Shown piece after piece: positions 16,605 to 25,501 of a stretch of DNA of 64,000 bases. Positions within the stretch are counted from its first letter, which is position 1, and every line of letters starts with the position of its first letter. The DNA comes from Actinocatenispora sera. Lineage in GTDB: Bacteria; Actinomycetota; Actinomycetes; Mycobacteriales; Micromonosporaceae. The notes under the pieces were generated by a model, which was not told the DNA's origin, did not search any database, and saw only the letters and a list, made by a program, of their open reading frames with translations. The translations under genes were made by a program, and so were the position numbers. The DNA lies in contig NZ_AP023354.1 in NCBI RefSeq assembly GCF_018324685.1, positions 558,001 through 622,000 of the forward strand. Direction: 5' to 3'.

Positions 16605-17447
16605 GTGGGCCCAGGCGCCGCTTTCTTCGATCTCGACCGGACAGTGATCGCGACGTCGAGCGCTTTGGCATTCGCGCGGCCGTTCTACCGCGACGGCTTG
16701 TTGAACCGCCGCGACGTGGTCGCCAGTGGGTACACGCAGGCGGTGTACAAGTTGGCCGGCGCGGGCGACGAGCAGATGGCGAGAATCCGCGACCAGTTGG
16801 CCACCATGAGCCGCGGCTGGCCCGTTGACCAGGTAAGACGGATCGTCGCCGGCGCGATCGACGAGCTGATCGCGCCCTACGTGTACGCCGAGGCGCTGGT
16901 GTTGATCGAGCAGCACCGGGCGGCCGGGCGTGACATTGTGCTCGTCTCGTCCTCGGGCGAGGAGATGGTCCGACCGATTGCGCGATTGGTTGGCGCGGAC
17001 GATGTGATCGCCACCCGGATGGCGATCCGGGACGGCCGGTTCACCGGCGAGGTCGACTTCTATGCCGCCGGCGAGAGCAAAGCGGAGGCGGTGCGGGAAT
17101 TGGCGACCCGAAACGGCTACGATCTTGCGACCTGTTACGCCTACTCCGATTCCGTGAGCGATGTACCGCTCCTGTCAACTGTCGGATATCCGACAGTTGT
17201 CAACGCGGATCGCGGACTGCGCCGTGTCGCCCGGGAGCGTCAGTGGCCGCTGCTGGCCTTCCGGAACCCCGTTCCGACCCCGCTGACCCGCATCCGGTAC
17301 GTGCTGAGCCGACCGCCCGGCGGGTCCCTGGTCCCGATGGCCGCCATCGTCACCGCGGGCGCCGCCGTCACCGCCGCCATCTGGTACGCACGCCGTCGCC
17401 GCCCCACCGCACGGATCGAGCCGGCGCCGCAGCGACCCGGCGCCTGA
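16605..17447 (+). CDS. HAD-IB family hydrolase (SerB-like) with C-terminal membrane helix
   Basis: 280-residue HAD phosphatase. The nucleophile motif FFDLDRTV places the Asp pair at residues 9 and 11; VLVSSSGEE is motif II, and YAYSDSVSDVPLL (~178-190) carries the motif III/IV acidic residues. A C-terminal hydrophobic helix (~240-262) followed by RRRR suggests membrane anchoring. Relatives act on phosphoserine or lipid phosphates; the substrate is unknown. The GTG at 16605 is six bases after a TACACT -10 box, so a leaderless transcript is likely. A paralogue with nearly the same start architecture is encoded at 47192-48109. Confidence 0.87.
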   Translation: MGPGAAFFDLDRTVIATSSALAFARPFYRDGLLNRRDVVASGYTQAVYKLAGAGDEQMARIRDQLATMSRGWPVDQVRRIVAGAIDELIAPYVYAEALVLIEQHRAAGRDIVLVSSSGEEMVRPIARLVGADDVIATRMAIRDGRFTGEVDFYAAGESKAEAVRELATRNGYDLATCYAYSDSVSDVPLLSTVGYPTVVNADRGLRRVARERQWPLLAFRNPVPTPLTRIRYVLSRPPGGSLVPMAAIVTAGAAVTAAIWYARRRRPTARIEPAPQRPGA

Positions 17448-17772
17448 GCCAGGGTCGCACCGCACCGGCACGCCAGCGGGCCGGGGCCCGACGGCCGTTC
17501 CCGCACGCCGCCGGCCCCCGGCATCCGTACCCTGCCGGCTCCCGCACCCGTTCCCCGCCCCACACCAACCATGCCCGTACAACGACACCCGTCCCCTGCC
17601 GGCGCGTCGGGTCGTTTCAGGAGCGCTCCCGTTCGTGCCGTGCCGGCGCATTCCCCCTCGTGCCGTATCCGTGGGCGGGCGACCATGCGCGGAACGCACG
17701 CCCGCGCGGCCGCGGCGGTGGCCAAGGCACCAACGCACCAACGCACCGACGCACCGGCCGACCGTTCTTCGG
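17448..17772. other. Intergenic, convergent gene ends, short 8-bp repeats
   Basis: No gene seen. A small tandem repeat of the 8-mer CACCAACG, with two exact and two variant copies, lies at 17728-17759. The rest is GC-rich without clear terminator structure. Confidence 0.4.
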
Positions 17773-19521
17773 TCAGGATTCCCTGGCGTACAACGGGTTC
17801 GGCACCTCACCGGACGCGCCGATGGCGTGCCGCAGCGGACGGTCGGCGTAGCCGGTGACGAGCAGCCGGTCGGCGTTGAGCCGGTAGCGCGGGAACGTCG
17901 GCCCGAGCAGCGGGTACTCGTCGAAGCGGGCCGCAAGCTGCGGCTCGGCACGCTGCACCGACCGGACCGCCTCGCGGGCGATCGACCAGAACTGCGGCTC
18001 CGGTACGTCGAGCTGGTCGGCGCACAGCGGTGCCAGGTAACGGAAGTGGCCGATCAGTACGCTGTCCACCACGTGCTGGGCGATCAGCTTCGGCGCCTTG
18101 CGCGGCACGATGCCGGCCGGTTCCGGCAGCCGTTCCGGTACCACCGTGTCGGACAGTTCCAGGTCGTCGACGAGGTCCTTGAGCAGCAGCCGGCGTGGCA
18201 GCTCGTCCGCGTCGAAGGTGACGAGCGCGTTCTGGCCGTGCGGGTTGACGGTCAGCCCGTACCGGTAGAGCAGGTGCACGAGCGGTCGCAGCACCGTGCG
18301 AGCCAGCGCGGTCAGCCACTCGGCCGGCGACCGGCCGGAGGCCGACACCAGTTCTGCCAGCAGCGATCGGCCCGCTGCGTCCACATGCAACAGTGCGGCG
18401 AGTGACCGGGCGCGTTCACCGTCAGCCAGGGCCGGGGTGACCGGCTCGCGCCAGATACACCCCAGCGTCTCCAGCTGCCGGTACGGCACACCGTCCACGT
18501 CGGACAGGTACGGGTGGCGCACCGTCACCGAGGCGACCTCGCCGAGCAGTACCGTGCCGGCCAGGAACTCGTCGGCCGCCACCAACCCCTGTACCCACGC
18601 GGTGAGCACCGGCGCGCCGGCGGTGCAGTGTGGCGGGATGCCCCGCCACACCGAGGTGTTCAGGATCGACACCGGCAGCTTCACGTCGTACCGGCCCCGG
18701 TCGCTCAGGTTCGTCATCGTCCGGATCGACTGCTGCGCCAGGTACCGGTCCGGTGAGTCGCCGAGCGGCACGATGCGACGCTGCGCGATCTCTCCCGCGT
18801 ACCCAACCGAGATCTGCCGGTCCCACTGCCACGGATGCACCGGCAGCCACACGTACGCGTCCGGGTCGAGACCGGCGTCGCGCAGCCCGGCGGCGAACCG
18901 CGCCTCGGTCGCCGCACCGAGCTCCGACCGGCGTACCGCGTGTTCGGACAGCCCCGGGGTACCGGTGAAGGTGGCGAGACCACGATGGACGGCCACCCAG
19001 CGCAGCCGCAGCGACCGCCGAGCCTCCGGCGCGTACCGGCGCAGATCCGTTGCCCCGAACCCGATCCGGCCCTTGTTGGCCACCAGCCACGGGTGGCCGG
19101 TGAGGTGGCCCTCGAGTTCGGCGTGGTCCAAGGTACGCAGCTTGGCGACCGGCAGGTCGTCCGCGCTCGCGTCCGCGGCGAGGGTCGCGGACAGCTCACC
19201 GAGGTACCCGGCGAGCGTCGCCGCGTCGACGCCCATCGTCGGCGCCGCATCGACGGCGAGCCGCTGCACGTCCCAGGCCGGCGCGCCGCCGCGGTTGCCG
19301 AGCAGACCCGGCGCGTACCGCCGGATCGAGTCCGGGCGGACCCGCAGCGTGCCGAAGGCACCGGCGCGGGCGGCGAACTCGTACCCGACGTCGCCGGCCA
19401 GGTCGATCCGGTACGCGCCGGCGCTCGTCTCGACCGGCGTCAACAAGCCCTCGTAGCACCATTCGCTCAGCGCCTTGGCGGCGAGGGCACGGTTCACGTC
19501 GCGCCAGCGTTCGTCGTTCAC
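17773..19521 (-). CDS. IucA/IucC family siderophore (NIS) synthetase, IucC/DesD-like
   Basis: 582-residue ATP-dependent NIS synthetase that condenses a carboxylate (citrate or its monoamide) with an N-hydroxy-N-acyl diamine. Family motifs: WLVANKGRIGFG (~205), VWLPVHPWQW (~298), SIRTMTNLSDRGRYDVKLPVSILNT (two blocks, ~342-366; basic and Ser/Thr residues bind ATP), then NPHGQNALV. A FhuF-like C-terminus completes the usual length of about 580. It is the last gene of the operon, starting with a GTG that overlaps the monooxygenase stop (GTGA). As the second synthetase it is expected to add the second arm or to cyclise or oligomerise. Confidence 0.9.
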   Translation of the reverse strand: MNDERWRDVNRALAAKALSEWCYEGLLTPVETSAGAYRIDLAGDVGYEFAARAGAFGTLRVRPDSIRRYAPGLLGNRGGAPAWDVQRLAVDAAPTMGVDAATLAGYLGELSATLAADASADDLPVAKLRTLDHAELEGHLTGHPWLVANKGRIGFGATDLRRYAPEARRSLRLRWVAVHRGLATFTGTPGLSEHAVRRSELGAATEARFAAGLRDAGLDPDAYVWLPVHPWQWDRQISVGYAGEIAQRRIVPLGDSPDRYLAQQSIRTMTNLSDRGRYDVKLPVSILNTSVWRGIPPHCTAGAPVLTAWVQGLVAADEFLAGTVLLGEVASVTVRHPYLSDVDGVPYRQLETLGCIWREPVTPALADGERARSLAALLHVDAAGRSLLAELVSASGRSPAEWLTALARTVLRPLVHLLYRYGLTVNPHGQNALVTFDADELPRRLLLKDLVDDLELSDTVVPERLPEPAGIVPRKAPKLIAQHVVDSVLIGHFRYLAPLCADQLDVPEPQFWSIAREAVRSVQRAEPQLAARFDEYPLLGPTFPRYRLNADRLLVTGYADRPLRHAIGASGEVPNPLYARES

Positions 19522-20813
19522 CGGACACCGCCGAAGGTCTGGAACGCGGTTCGCTTCGGCAGCCGGAACGCCTCCCGGCCGGTGACGGCGTTCAGGATCG
19601 TCGCCGACCGGTACGCGCCGATGCCGAGGTCGGGTGCCGCGGCGCCGTGCGTGTGCAGTTCCGCGTTCTGCACGTACAGCCCGCCGGACACCACGGGTGC
19701 GGTACGGATCCGGTGCTGCGCGTCGATGCGGTAGCGGCCCTGCTCGTCCCAGTCGATCAACGACCGCACCGGGTCCAGCAGCGCGGGCGGCTCGGCCGCG
19801 TAGCCGGTGGCGGCGACGACCGCGTCGGCCCGGAGCTTCCCGCTGCTGCCGGTGTCGGCGTGCGTGCAGGACAGCTCGATGCCGTCGCTGTCCCTGGTCG
19901 CGTCCGCTATCGTGGTCGCGGGATACAGCCGCACCGGCGGCAGCGTGTCGTCGATCAGCCGGTGGTAGAGCTCGCCGTGGATCGCGTCGATCGTCTCGCT
20001 GTCGATCCCCTTGTACAGCTGCCATTGCGTCCCGATCAACCGGTCCCGCACCGCGGGCTCCAGCCGGTGGAAGTAGTGCATGTACTCCGGCGTGGTGTAC
20101 TCCAGCACCAGCTTGGTGTAGTCCAGCGGCGCGAACCCGGCGGTACGGGTCAGCCAGCTCACCGCCCAGCCGCGCTCACGCTGCCGCCGCAACAGGTCGA
20201 GGAACACCTCCGCGCCGGACTGGCCGGAGCCGACCACGGCGACGTGCCGCACATCGCCGCCCCAGCCGTCCGCTGTAGACAGGTAGGACGCGGAGTGGAT
20301 CACCCGGTCGCCGCGGATCGCCCGCAGCGGCGCCGGCAGTACCGGTCGGGTGCCGACGCCGAGCACCACGTGCCGGGCCTCCACGGTTCGCTCCCGGGCC
20401 GAGTCGCGCAGCCGTACCGTCCACAGTCGATGCTCGGGATTCCAGTCCAGCGCGGTGACCTCCACCCCGAAGTGGGTGGACGGCAGCCGTTCCGCGGCCC
20501 AGCCGCAGTAGTCGGCGTACTCCCGGCGCGGCAGGTGGAACCGTTCCGCCACGTAGAACTGGTACATCCGGTCCCGGTCGGCCAGGTAGGACAGGAACGA
20601 CCACCGGCTGGTCGGCCGTACCAGGCTGACCAGGTCGGCGAGGAAGCTCACCTGCACCGTGGCCCAGTCGAACAGCACGCCGGGGTGCCAGTCGAACCGC
20701 GGCTTCGCGTCGTACGCGGCGAACCGCAGCTCGGGCATGTCGTCGGCCAGCGCCGCCAGCGCCAGGTTGAACGGACCGATCCCGACCGCCACCACATCCA
20801 ACGTCTCGCTCAC
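19518..20813 (-). CDS. Lysine/ornithine-type N-monooxygenase (IucD/DesB/RhbE family)
   Basis: 431-residue FAD- and NADPH-dependent N-hydroxylase that makes the hydroxylamine of the hydroxamate groups. VGIGPFNLALAAL near the N-terminus is the FAD-binding motif of this family, followed by FDWHPGVLFDWATVQVSFL; the NADPH motif is VVGSGQSGAEVFLDL (~194-208), and ATGYAAEPP precedes the C-terminal segment. With a decarboxylase in the same operon the substrate is probably a diamine such as cadaverine or putrescine. The GTG start overlaps the GNAT stop (GTGA). Confidence 0.92.
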   Translation of the reverse strand: MSETLDVVAVGIGPFNLALAALADDMPELRFAAYDAKPRFDWHPGVLFDWATVQVSFLADLVSLVRPTSRWSFLSYLADRDRMYQFYVAERFHLPRREYADYCGWAAERLPSTHFGVEVTALDWNPEHRLWTVRLRDSARERTVEARHVVLGVGTRPVLPAPLRAIRGDRVIHSASYLSTADGWGGDVRHVAVVGSGQSGAEVFLDLLRRQRERGWAVSWLTRTAGFAPLDYTKLVLEYTTPEYMHYFHRLEPAVRDRLIGTQWQLYKGIDSETIDAIHGELYHRLIDDTLPPVRLYPATTIADATRDSDGIELSCTHADTGSSGKLRADAVVAATGYAAEPPALLDPVRSLIDWDEQGRYRIDAQHRIRTAPVVSGGLYVQNAELHTHGAAAPDLGIGAYRSATILNAVTGREAFRLPKRTAFQTFGGVR

Positions 20814-21454
20814 ACCGCACTCCCCTCACCATCGCGCGGTGCCGGTGCCGGTGGCGTGCTCCGGCGTTCGGCGATCAGCAGTGCCGCGGTCTTGTCCGGG
20901 AGCCGGATCTCGCCGCGGTGGGCGAACCCGGCGCGCCGGAACGCCCGTACCGAGGCGGTGTTGCGCACGTCCGGCTCGGCGACCACCCGGGTGCAGGCCG
21001 GATCGGCGGCGAACAGGCCGTCGCGGACCGCGGCAAGCAGGGCGCTACCCAGCCCGCGCCCGGTCAGCGCCGGATCGCCGATCAGCACGTGCACCCCGAT
21101 GTCGGTCGGCCTTGCGGGGTAGGCGGCGCCGACGGGTTCGACCGCCGCCCGGTAGAGCTCCCAGTACGCCACGGGTACGCCGGCGAGGAGCCCGAGCATC
21201 GGCCGGGAGACCCGCCCGGCGAGCAGACCGGTGAGGTAGTCCCGTACCCGGTCTGCCGGCCAGTCCTGCTGCCAGTAGCGGGCGACGTGCGGGCGGTTCA
21301 TCCAGTCGTGCACCAGATCCAGGTCGTTGTCGACCCGAACCGGTCGCAGGGTCAGGATGCCGCGCCCGGTCGGCACCGAGAGCCCGTCCGGCAGCCGGCG
21401 ACAGCCGGCCCCGACAGGGGTTGCGGCGTGAGGGGCGCCGTCGACGGCGTTCAT
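20810..21454 (-). CDS. GNAT-type siderophore N-acyltransferase (IucB/RhbD/DesC-like)
   Basis: 214-residue acyltransferase that should acylate the N-hydroxy-diamine with acetyl-CoA or succinyl-CoA to give the hydroxamate. Features of this branch: HDWMNRPHVARYWQQ (~50-64), the acetyl-CoA segment GDPALTGRGLGSALL, and EPDVRNTASVRAFRRAGF near the C-terminus. The ATG at 21454 overlaps the upstream synthetase stop (ATGA), and its own stop overlaps the monooxygenase start. The acyl group cannot be decided from sequence. Confidence 0.9.
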   Translation of the reverse strand: MNAVDGAPHAATPVGAGCRRLPDGLSVPTGRGILTLRPVRVDNDLDLVHDWMNRPHVARYWQQDWPADRVRDYLTGLLAGRVSRPMLGLLAGVPVAYWELYRAAVEPVGAAYPARPTDIGVHVLIGDPALTGRGLGSALLAAVRDGLFAADPACTRVVAEPDVRNTASVRAFRRAGFAHRGEIRLPDKTAALLIAERRSTPPAPAPRDGEGSAV

Positions 21455-23205
21455 CGTGCCTCCCGCACGGGATTCGGTACGGTCAGGTAGATCGACTGCC
21501 GGTCCACCGGTGCGAGCACCTCGTCGATGCCGGCCAGCCGGGTGGCGAGGTTCGCCTTGCGCGGCAACCGGTCCGCGGTCAACCACCGGCGTACCAGGCC
21601 GCTGCTCGTGTCGTGGCCGCGGGACACGATGGCGCGCAACCCGTCCCGCAGCGCGCCGAGCAGGTCGCGCTCGTCCGCGACACCGGCCGCACCCAGCGCG
21701 GACACTGGCGCGAACGCCTGGTTGAACAGCAGGTAGTAGGTGAGTCGATCGTCCACTATGGAGTCCTCGGTCACCGCCAGGGTGGACTCCGTTGCGCCGG
21801 TGGCGGCCAGTACCGCCGGCAGCGCGGAGGTGGCCAGGTAGTAGCCCTGGTTGTCCCGGTACCAACCGGTGTCCGGCCAGCCGTCGCCGTCCAGCAGCAC
21901 CAGCGTGTTCTGCTGGTGCGCCTCCAACCCGATCCCGGTCGTCGCGTACAGCAGCACCATCGGCGCGAGTACCCGATCCACGTACCGGCGCACCCACTCG
22001 GTGGCGACGGTGGCGGTGGATCGACCGGCGGCGAGACCGCGCACCAGCCGTACGACGGTGGTGTCCCGCACCCCGGGCTGCGGCGCGACGAGCCCCGCCA
22101 GTACCCGGGCGGCGGTCAGGCCGGGCGGCGCCTCCCGTACCGACACGTCGAGCTGGGTCGGCGTGCCGTCCGGATGCTGCACGCTCGCGTATGCCGGGTC
22201 CGCCAGGATCCGGAACTTCGGGTACGCGGCGGCGACCGGTGCGGCGATCCCGGCCGCCAGCAACCGCTGCACCTCCAGCCCGCGGACCAGCTCGGTCGGG
22301 GTGTTCTCCCGCCGCGAGTTGGTGATCCGCAGCCCGAGCGAGAGCTTCAGCATCACCGGATGGCCGGGCCGGTACACGGTGCGCAGCGACGAGGTCGGAT
22401 ACCAGTCCGGTCCGGCCGGCCCGAGCGGTTCGATCCGACCATCGTCGATCAGCTGGCGGAAACCGCTGCGGTGCAACAGATCGGCGGCCTGCCACGGATG
22501 GGCGGGCAGGATCGGCCGGGCGTCGCCGGTGGGTGCGCCGAGCAGCTCGGGCAGTGGCGCCGACAGCGCGGGATGCGGCACCGAGCCGGTCCGTACCAGG
22601 TCCGGGTCGACCGCGAACCAGTGCAGCGGGAACCGGCCGCGCAGCTCGGGTGCGTACCGCGCGTCCTCGTCCGGGTCGATGCCGTCCCTGCTCTTGGCGG
22701 CCGGATGCAGCAGGTGCCCGAGCAACAGATCCTGCTCGGCGGCAAGGAACCCGTCCGCCGCGCGCATGGTCGCCCATCGAGTGGCGGCAGGCGGTGCGGA
22801 GACGGCGCCTGGCTCCGGGATCGGCGGTTGCGCCGAACCGCCGTCCGTGGCCGCCTCGGCGGCGCGCGCCCGAAGGTACCGGTCGATCCGCCCGGCGCTG
22901 TCCGCGACCCGTGCCACCAGATCGGGATCGTCGCCGGTCAGCAGCGCCGCGAGAGCGGCCGCGGACCCGACCGCACCGTCTACTGTGGACACCGGGCCGA
23001 ACCCGTGCAGCCCGGTGGCCGAGCGGTACCGGACGTCCACCGTGACGGCGCCGCCGCCGGGCAGTCGCAGCCGCAGCGGGCCGCGTTCGGGTACCGGTAC
23101 CGCGTTGTCCAGCACGTAGCACCGCAGCAGCGCCTCGATCGCCGCCCGCTCGCCGGCGCTCGGCGCCGCGTTCGGCCGGGTCGCGGGCGTCTCCAGCGTC
23201 GTCAT
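21451..23205 (-). CDS. IucA/IucC family siderophore (NIS) synthetase, first of two
   Basis: 584-residue NIS synthetase. The core motifs are LPAHPWQAADLL (~264), TSSLRTVYRPGHPVMLKLSLGL (two blocks, ~303-324, ATP-binding) and RRENTPTELVRGLEVQRLL; GIGLEAHQQNTLVLL (~445) and FNQAFAPVSALG belong to the C-terminal domain. The LEAHQQN form is typical of the IucA/RhbC side of the family, which acts first on citrate. The ATG at 23205 overlaps the decarboxylase stop (ATGA). A much longer upstream frame would be antisense-type noise inside the decarboxylase gene and is rejected. Confidence 0.9.
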   Translation of the reverse strand: MTTLETPATRPNAAPSAGERAAIEALLRCYVLDNAVPVPERGPLRLRLPGGGAVTVDVRYRSATGLHGFGPVSTVDGAVGSAAALAALLTGDDPDLVARVADSAGRIDRYLRARAAEAATDGGSAQPPIPEPGAVSAPPAATRWATMRAADGFLAAEQDLLLGHLLHPAAKSRDGIDPDEDARYAPELRGRFPLHWFAVDPDLVRTGSVPHPALSAPLPELLGAPTGDARPILPAHPWQAADLLHRSGFRQLIDDGRIEPLGPAGPDWYPTSSLRTVYRPGHPVMLKLSLGLRITNSRRENTPTELVRGLEVQRLLAAGIAAPVAAAYPKFRILADPAYASVQHPDGTPTQLDVSVREAPPGLTAARVLAGLVAPQPGVRDTTVVRLVRGLAAGRSTATVATEWVRRYVDRVLAPMVLLYATTGIGLEAHQQNTLVLLDGDGWPDTGWYRDNQGYYLATSALPAVLAATGATESTLAVTEDSIVDDRLTYYLLFNQAFAPVSALGAAGVADERDLLGALRDGLRAIVSRGHDTSSGLVRRWLTADRLPRKANLATRLAGIDEVLAPVDRQSIYLTVPNPVREAR

Positions 23206-24887
23206 GCCGCCTCCCGTTCCTGATCGCCGGCGGCCAGGACGGCGTCCACGAGGTCGTCCACGTCCACGGTGCGGGCGGCCGGGTTGAGCAGCGTCAGCTT
23301 CAGGTGCACACCGCGGCCGGCGATGGTGGTACGGCCGACCAGGGCGGCACCGGTGCGCAGCAGCCGGCGCCGCAGCCGCCCGTTCAGCGCGTCCGGGTCG
23401 GGGCCGCGGTGCCGGAACACCACCGTGGTCAGCGTCGCGCCCGCGGCGAGCTCCAGCCGGGGCTCGGCCTCGATCCGCCGCTGCGCGTACCGGGCGAGGT
23501 GGTGGCAGCGGTCCAGCAGCGCACCGAGCCCATCGGCACCGAGCGCCAGGAACGTCGCCGCGACCTTCACCGCGTCCGCGCGGCGGGTGGTGGCGAGCGC
23601 GGACCGGTCCAGCAGCCCGTCGTACCCGGCCGCACCGTCGTCGGCGGGGTTGAGGTAGTCGACCCGGTGCGGCGCGAAGTCGGCGCCGTCGGCCACCAGC
23701 AGCACGCTCGCCGGCGCCGGCTGCCAGCCGAGCTTGTGCAGGTCCAGCGTCACCGAGTCGGCCGCGGCGATCCCGGCGAGCAGTCCGCGCAGCCGGGCCG
23801 AGAACACCGCACCACCGCCGTACGCGGCGTCCACGTGCAGCCGGCACCCGTACCGCCGGGCCAGCTCGGCGCACGCCGGCAGCGGGTCGATGCTGCCGAA
23901 GTCGGTGGTACCGGCGGTGGCTACGATCGCCACCGGCACCTCGTCGGCGGCCAGCCCGGCGAGCGCGCCGGCAAGCAGGTCGTCCCGCAGCCGGTACCGC
24001 GCGTCCACCGGTACGGTGTGCACCGCGTCCGCGCCCAGTCCCAGCACCGCACACGCGCGGGACACCGAGAAGTGCGCGACCGCGGAGCAGAACACCACCG
24101 GCCGCGCACCCGCCGCGAGCCGGTCGGCCACCGCGCCCCGCGCGATCAGCAGGGCGTGCAGGTTGGAGGCGGTACCGCCGGAGGTGAAGACGCCGTCCGC
24201 GGTCCCGGGCAGCCCGAGCCGGTCGGCCAGCGCGCGCACCACGTGCCGCTCGATCTCCACCGCGTACGGCCCGGAGTCCCACGTGTCGACGCTCGCGTTG
24301 AGCGCGGCCACGATCGCCTCCACCGCCGCCGGTACGCCGAGCGTCGGCGGCTGCAGGTGCGCCGCCGCGCCCGGGTCGGCCAGGTCGACGGCGCCGGTGG
24401 CGTACCGCCGGATCAGGTCGACGACCGCGGCGGCGCCCCGCCCGGCGTCCGGCAGCACGCCACCGCCGGCGGCAAGCTCGGCCCGTACCTGCTCCGCAAA
24501 CTCGGCGGGAGTGCGGGCGGGCAGCGGCCCGGTGCGGTCGCGGAGCCCGGCCGCGGCGGCGGTGGCGAGCGCCGCGGTGAGTGGGGCGAGCCGGGCCAGA
24601 CCCGCGGGCGTACCGGCGAGGTCGTCGGCGTCGATCGCCAGCGGCACCGTCGACCCCGCGGCCGGCGTCGACTCCGGAACCGCCGAGGCGCCCGAAGCCG
24701 GCACCGGAGTCGGCGCCGTCCGGCCCGGAGCCGGAGTCGGCGCCGTCCCGCTCGGAGCCGAGGGCGGCGTCGTCGGGTCCGGAGCTGGAGCTGGCGTCGT
24801 GGGGCTCGGGGCGGGGCCCGTTGACGGGCCCTGGGGCGGGGGCGCGGGGTGCGGCACGGCGGCCGGCACGGTGTCAGGCAAGATCAT
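23202..24887 (-). CDS. PLP-dependent decarboxylase of siderophore operon (lysine/diaminobutyrate decarboxylase-like)
   Basis: 561-residue group II decarboxylase that provides the diamine precursor. The PLP Lys is in LDLHKLGWQ (~384), with HVDAAYGGG upstream and SGGTASNLHALL near ~228. RhbB/DesA-type enzymes decarboxylate L-2,4-diaminobutyrate or lysine; without an aminotransferase gene nearby, lysine to cadaverine is more likely. The first ~85 residues are an unusual Pro/Ala/Thr-rich stretch not found in the catalytic fold. The ATG at 24887 is supported by a leaderless promoter: TAAGCT ends 7 nt before it on the minus strand, inside the iron box. First gene of the operon. Confidence 0.88.
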   Translation of the reverse strand: MILPDTVPAAVPHPAPPPQGPSTGPAPSPTTPAPAPDPTTPPSAPSGTAPTPAPGRTAPTPVPASGASAVPESTPAAGSTVPLAIDADDLAGTPAGLARLAPLTAALATAAAAGLRDRTGPLPARTPAEFAEQVRAELAAGGGVLPDAGRGAAAVVDLIRRYATGAVDLADPGAAAHLQPPTLGVPAAVEAIVAALNASVDTWDSGPYAVEIERHVVRALADRLGLPGTADGVFTSGGTASNLHALLIARGAVADRLAAGARPVVFCSAVAHFSVSRACAVLGLGADAVHTVPVDARYRLRDDLLAGALAGLAADEVPVAIVATAGTTDFGSIDPLPACAELARRYGCRLHVDAAYGGGAVFSARLRGLLAGIAAADSVTLDLHKLGWQPAPASVLLVADGADFAPHRVDYLNPADDGAAGYDGLLDRSALATTRRADAVKVAATFLALGADGLGALLDRCHHLARYAQRRIEAEPRLELAAGATLTTVVFRHRGPDPDALNGRLRRRLLRTGAALVGRTTIAGRGVHLKLTLLNPAARTVDVDDLVDAVLAAGDQEREAA

Positions 24888-24894
24888 GACGTGC

Positions 24895-24919
24895 AGCTTA
24901 GGATAGCCTTTCCTAAGCT
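24895..24919 (-). promoter_or_regulatory. Iron box (DmdR1/IdeR operator) overlapping the siderophore operon promoter
   Basis: Perfect 9-bp arms AGCTTAGGA (24895-24903) and TCCTAAGCT (24911-24919) around 7 bp. The core 24898-24916 matches the actinobacterial iron-box consensus TTAGGTTAGGCTAACCTAA at 15 of 19 positions by eye. It contains the TAAGCT -10 of the leaderless promoter, so bound repressor would block RNA polymerase directly. Confidence 0.88.
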
Positions 24920-25501
24920 AACGACCCGCCCCCCGACCCGCACGGAGCGTTGCCCTTCCTGGGGAACTTCGAGCCGCACCCCTGGCGTGATTGCGCTGGT
25001 AGGCGTACAAATGGGCGTACGGAGCTGGGTCAGTCGAGCGGCACGGGGAGTGTCCGCAAGGCCGAGTCCGTGGCGCGACCACCCGGGGACCCACGTGCGA
25101 TCAGCCGCGGAGGGCACAGTCGCCGGGACCGACGGTCACCGACCGCGCGGCCCTGAGTCGACGAACACGAATGCACGCCTGGTACCCCGGGCGGACGCGT
25201 GGCGACGGCGCCCCACCGAGGGCGCCGTCGATCTGTCCGCGGCCGGCTTCACCCGGCTCCGGTGCGCCGATCGGCGCGAGGGCAGCTCCGGTCATCGCGC
25301 GGGGCGACCGCAGGGGACGAGTCTGGTTTTCCGGTTCGGCTAGGGTCTGTGGCGAAGTCCGCGCGCCGGCCGCGTCGGCCCCTCGCTTCGTACGGCGTCC
25401 CTTACGCCGTGTGCGGCCCGTACCCACGTGCGGTCATCCGAGGCGCCACCGGTCGGGGATGCAGTGTCTGCCGCTGCTCGACATCCAAGGAGCCGTCCCG
25501 C
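24920..25501. other. Long intergenic region between siderophore operon and membrane protein gene
   Basis: No gene with support. The only strong structure is a hairpin at 25203-25230. The sequence just before 25502 contains AAGGAG as ribosome site for the next gene. Confidence 0.4.
25203..25230. terminator. Strong hairpin in the long intergenic region
   Basis: CGACGGCGCCC (25203-25213), loop CACCGA, GGGCGCCGTCG (25220-25230): an 11-bp perfect stem. No gene ends near it, so it may end an unseen small transcript or lie in the leader of the gene at 25502. No U-run. Confidence 0.4.

Noticed and set aside
19522-20025. Upstream extension of the second NIS synthetase
   Set aside because: Lies inside the monooxygenase gene, is Arg-rich with no similarity, and the GTGA overlap marks the real start at 19521.
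23202-24282. Long in-frame upstream extension of the first NIS synthetase
   Set aside because: It is an out-of-register reading of the decarboxylase gene; the ATGA overlap at 23202-23205 gives the start.
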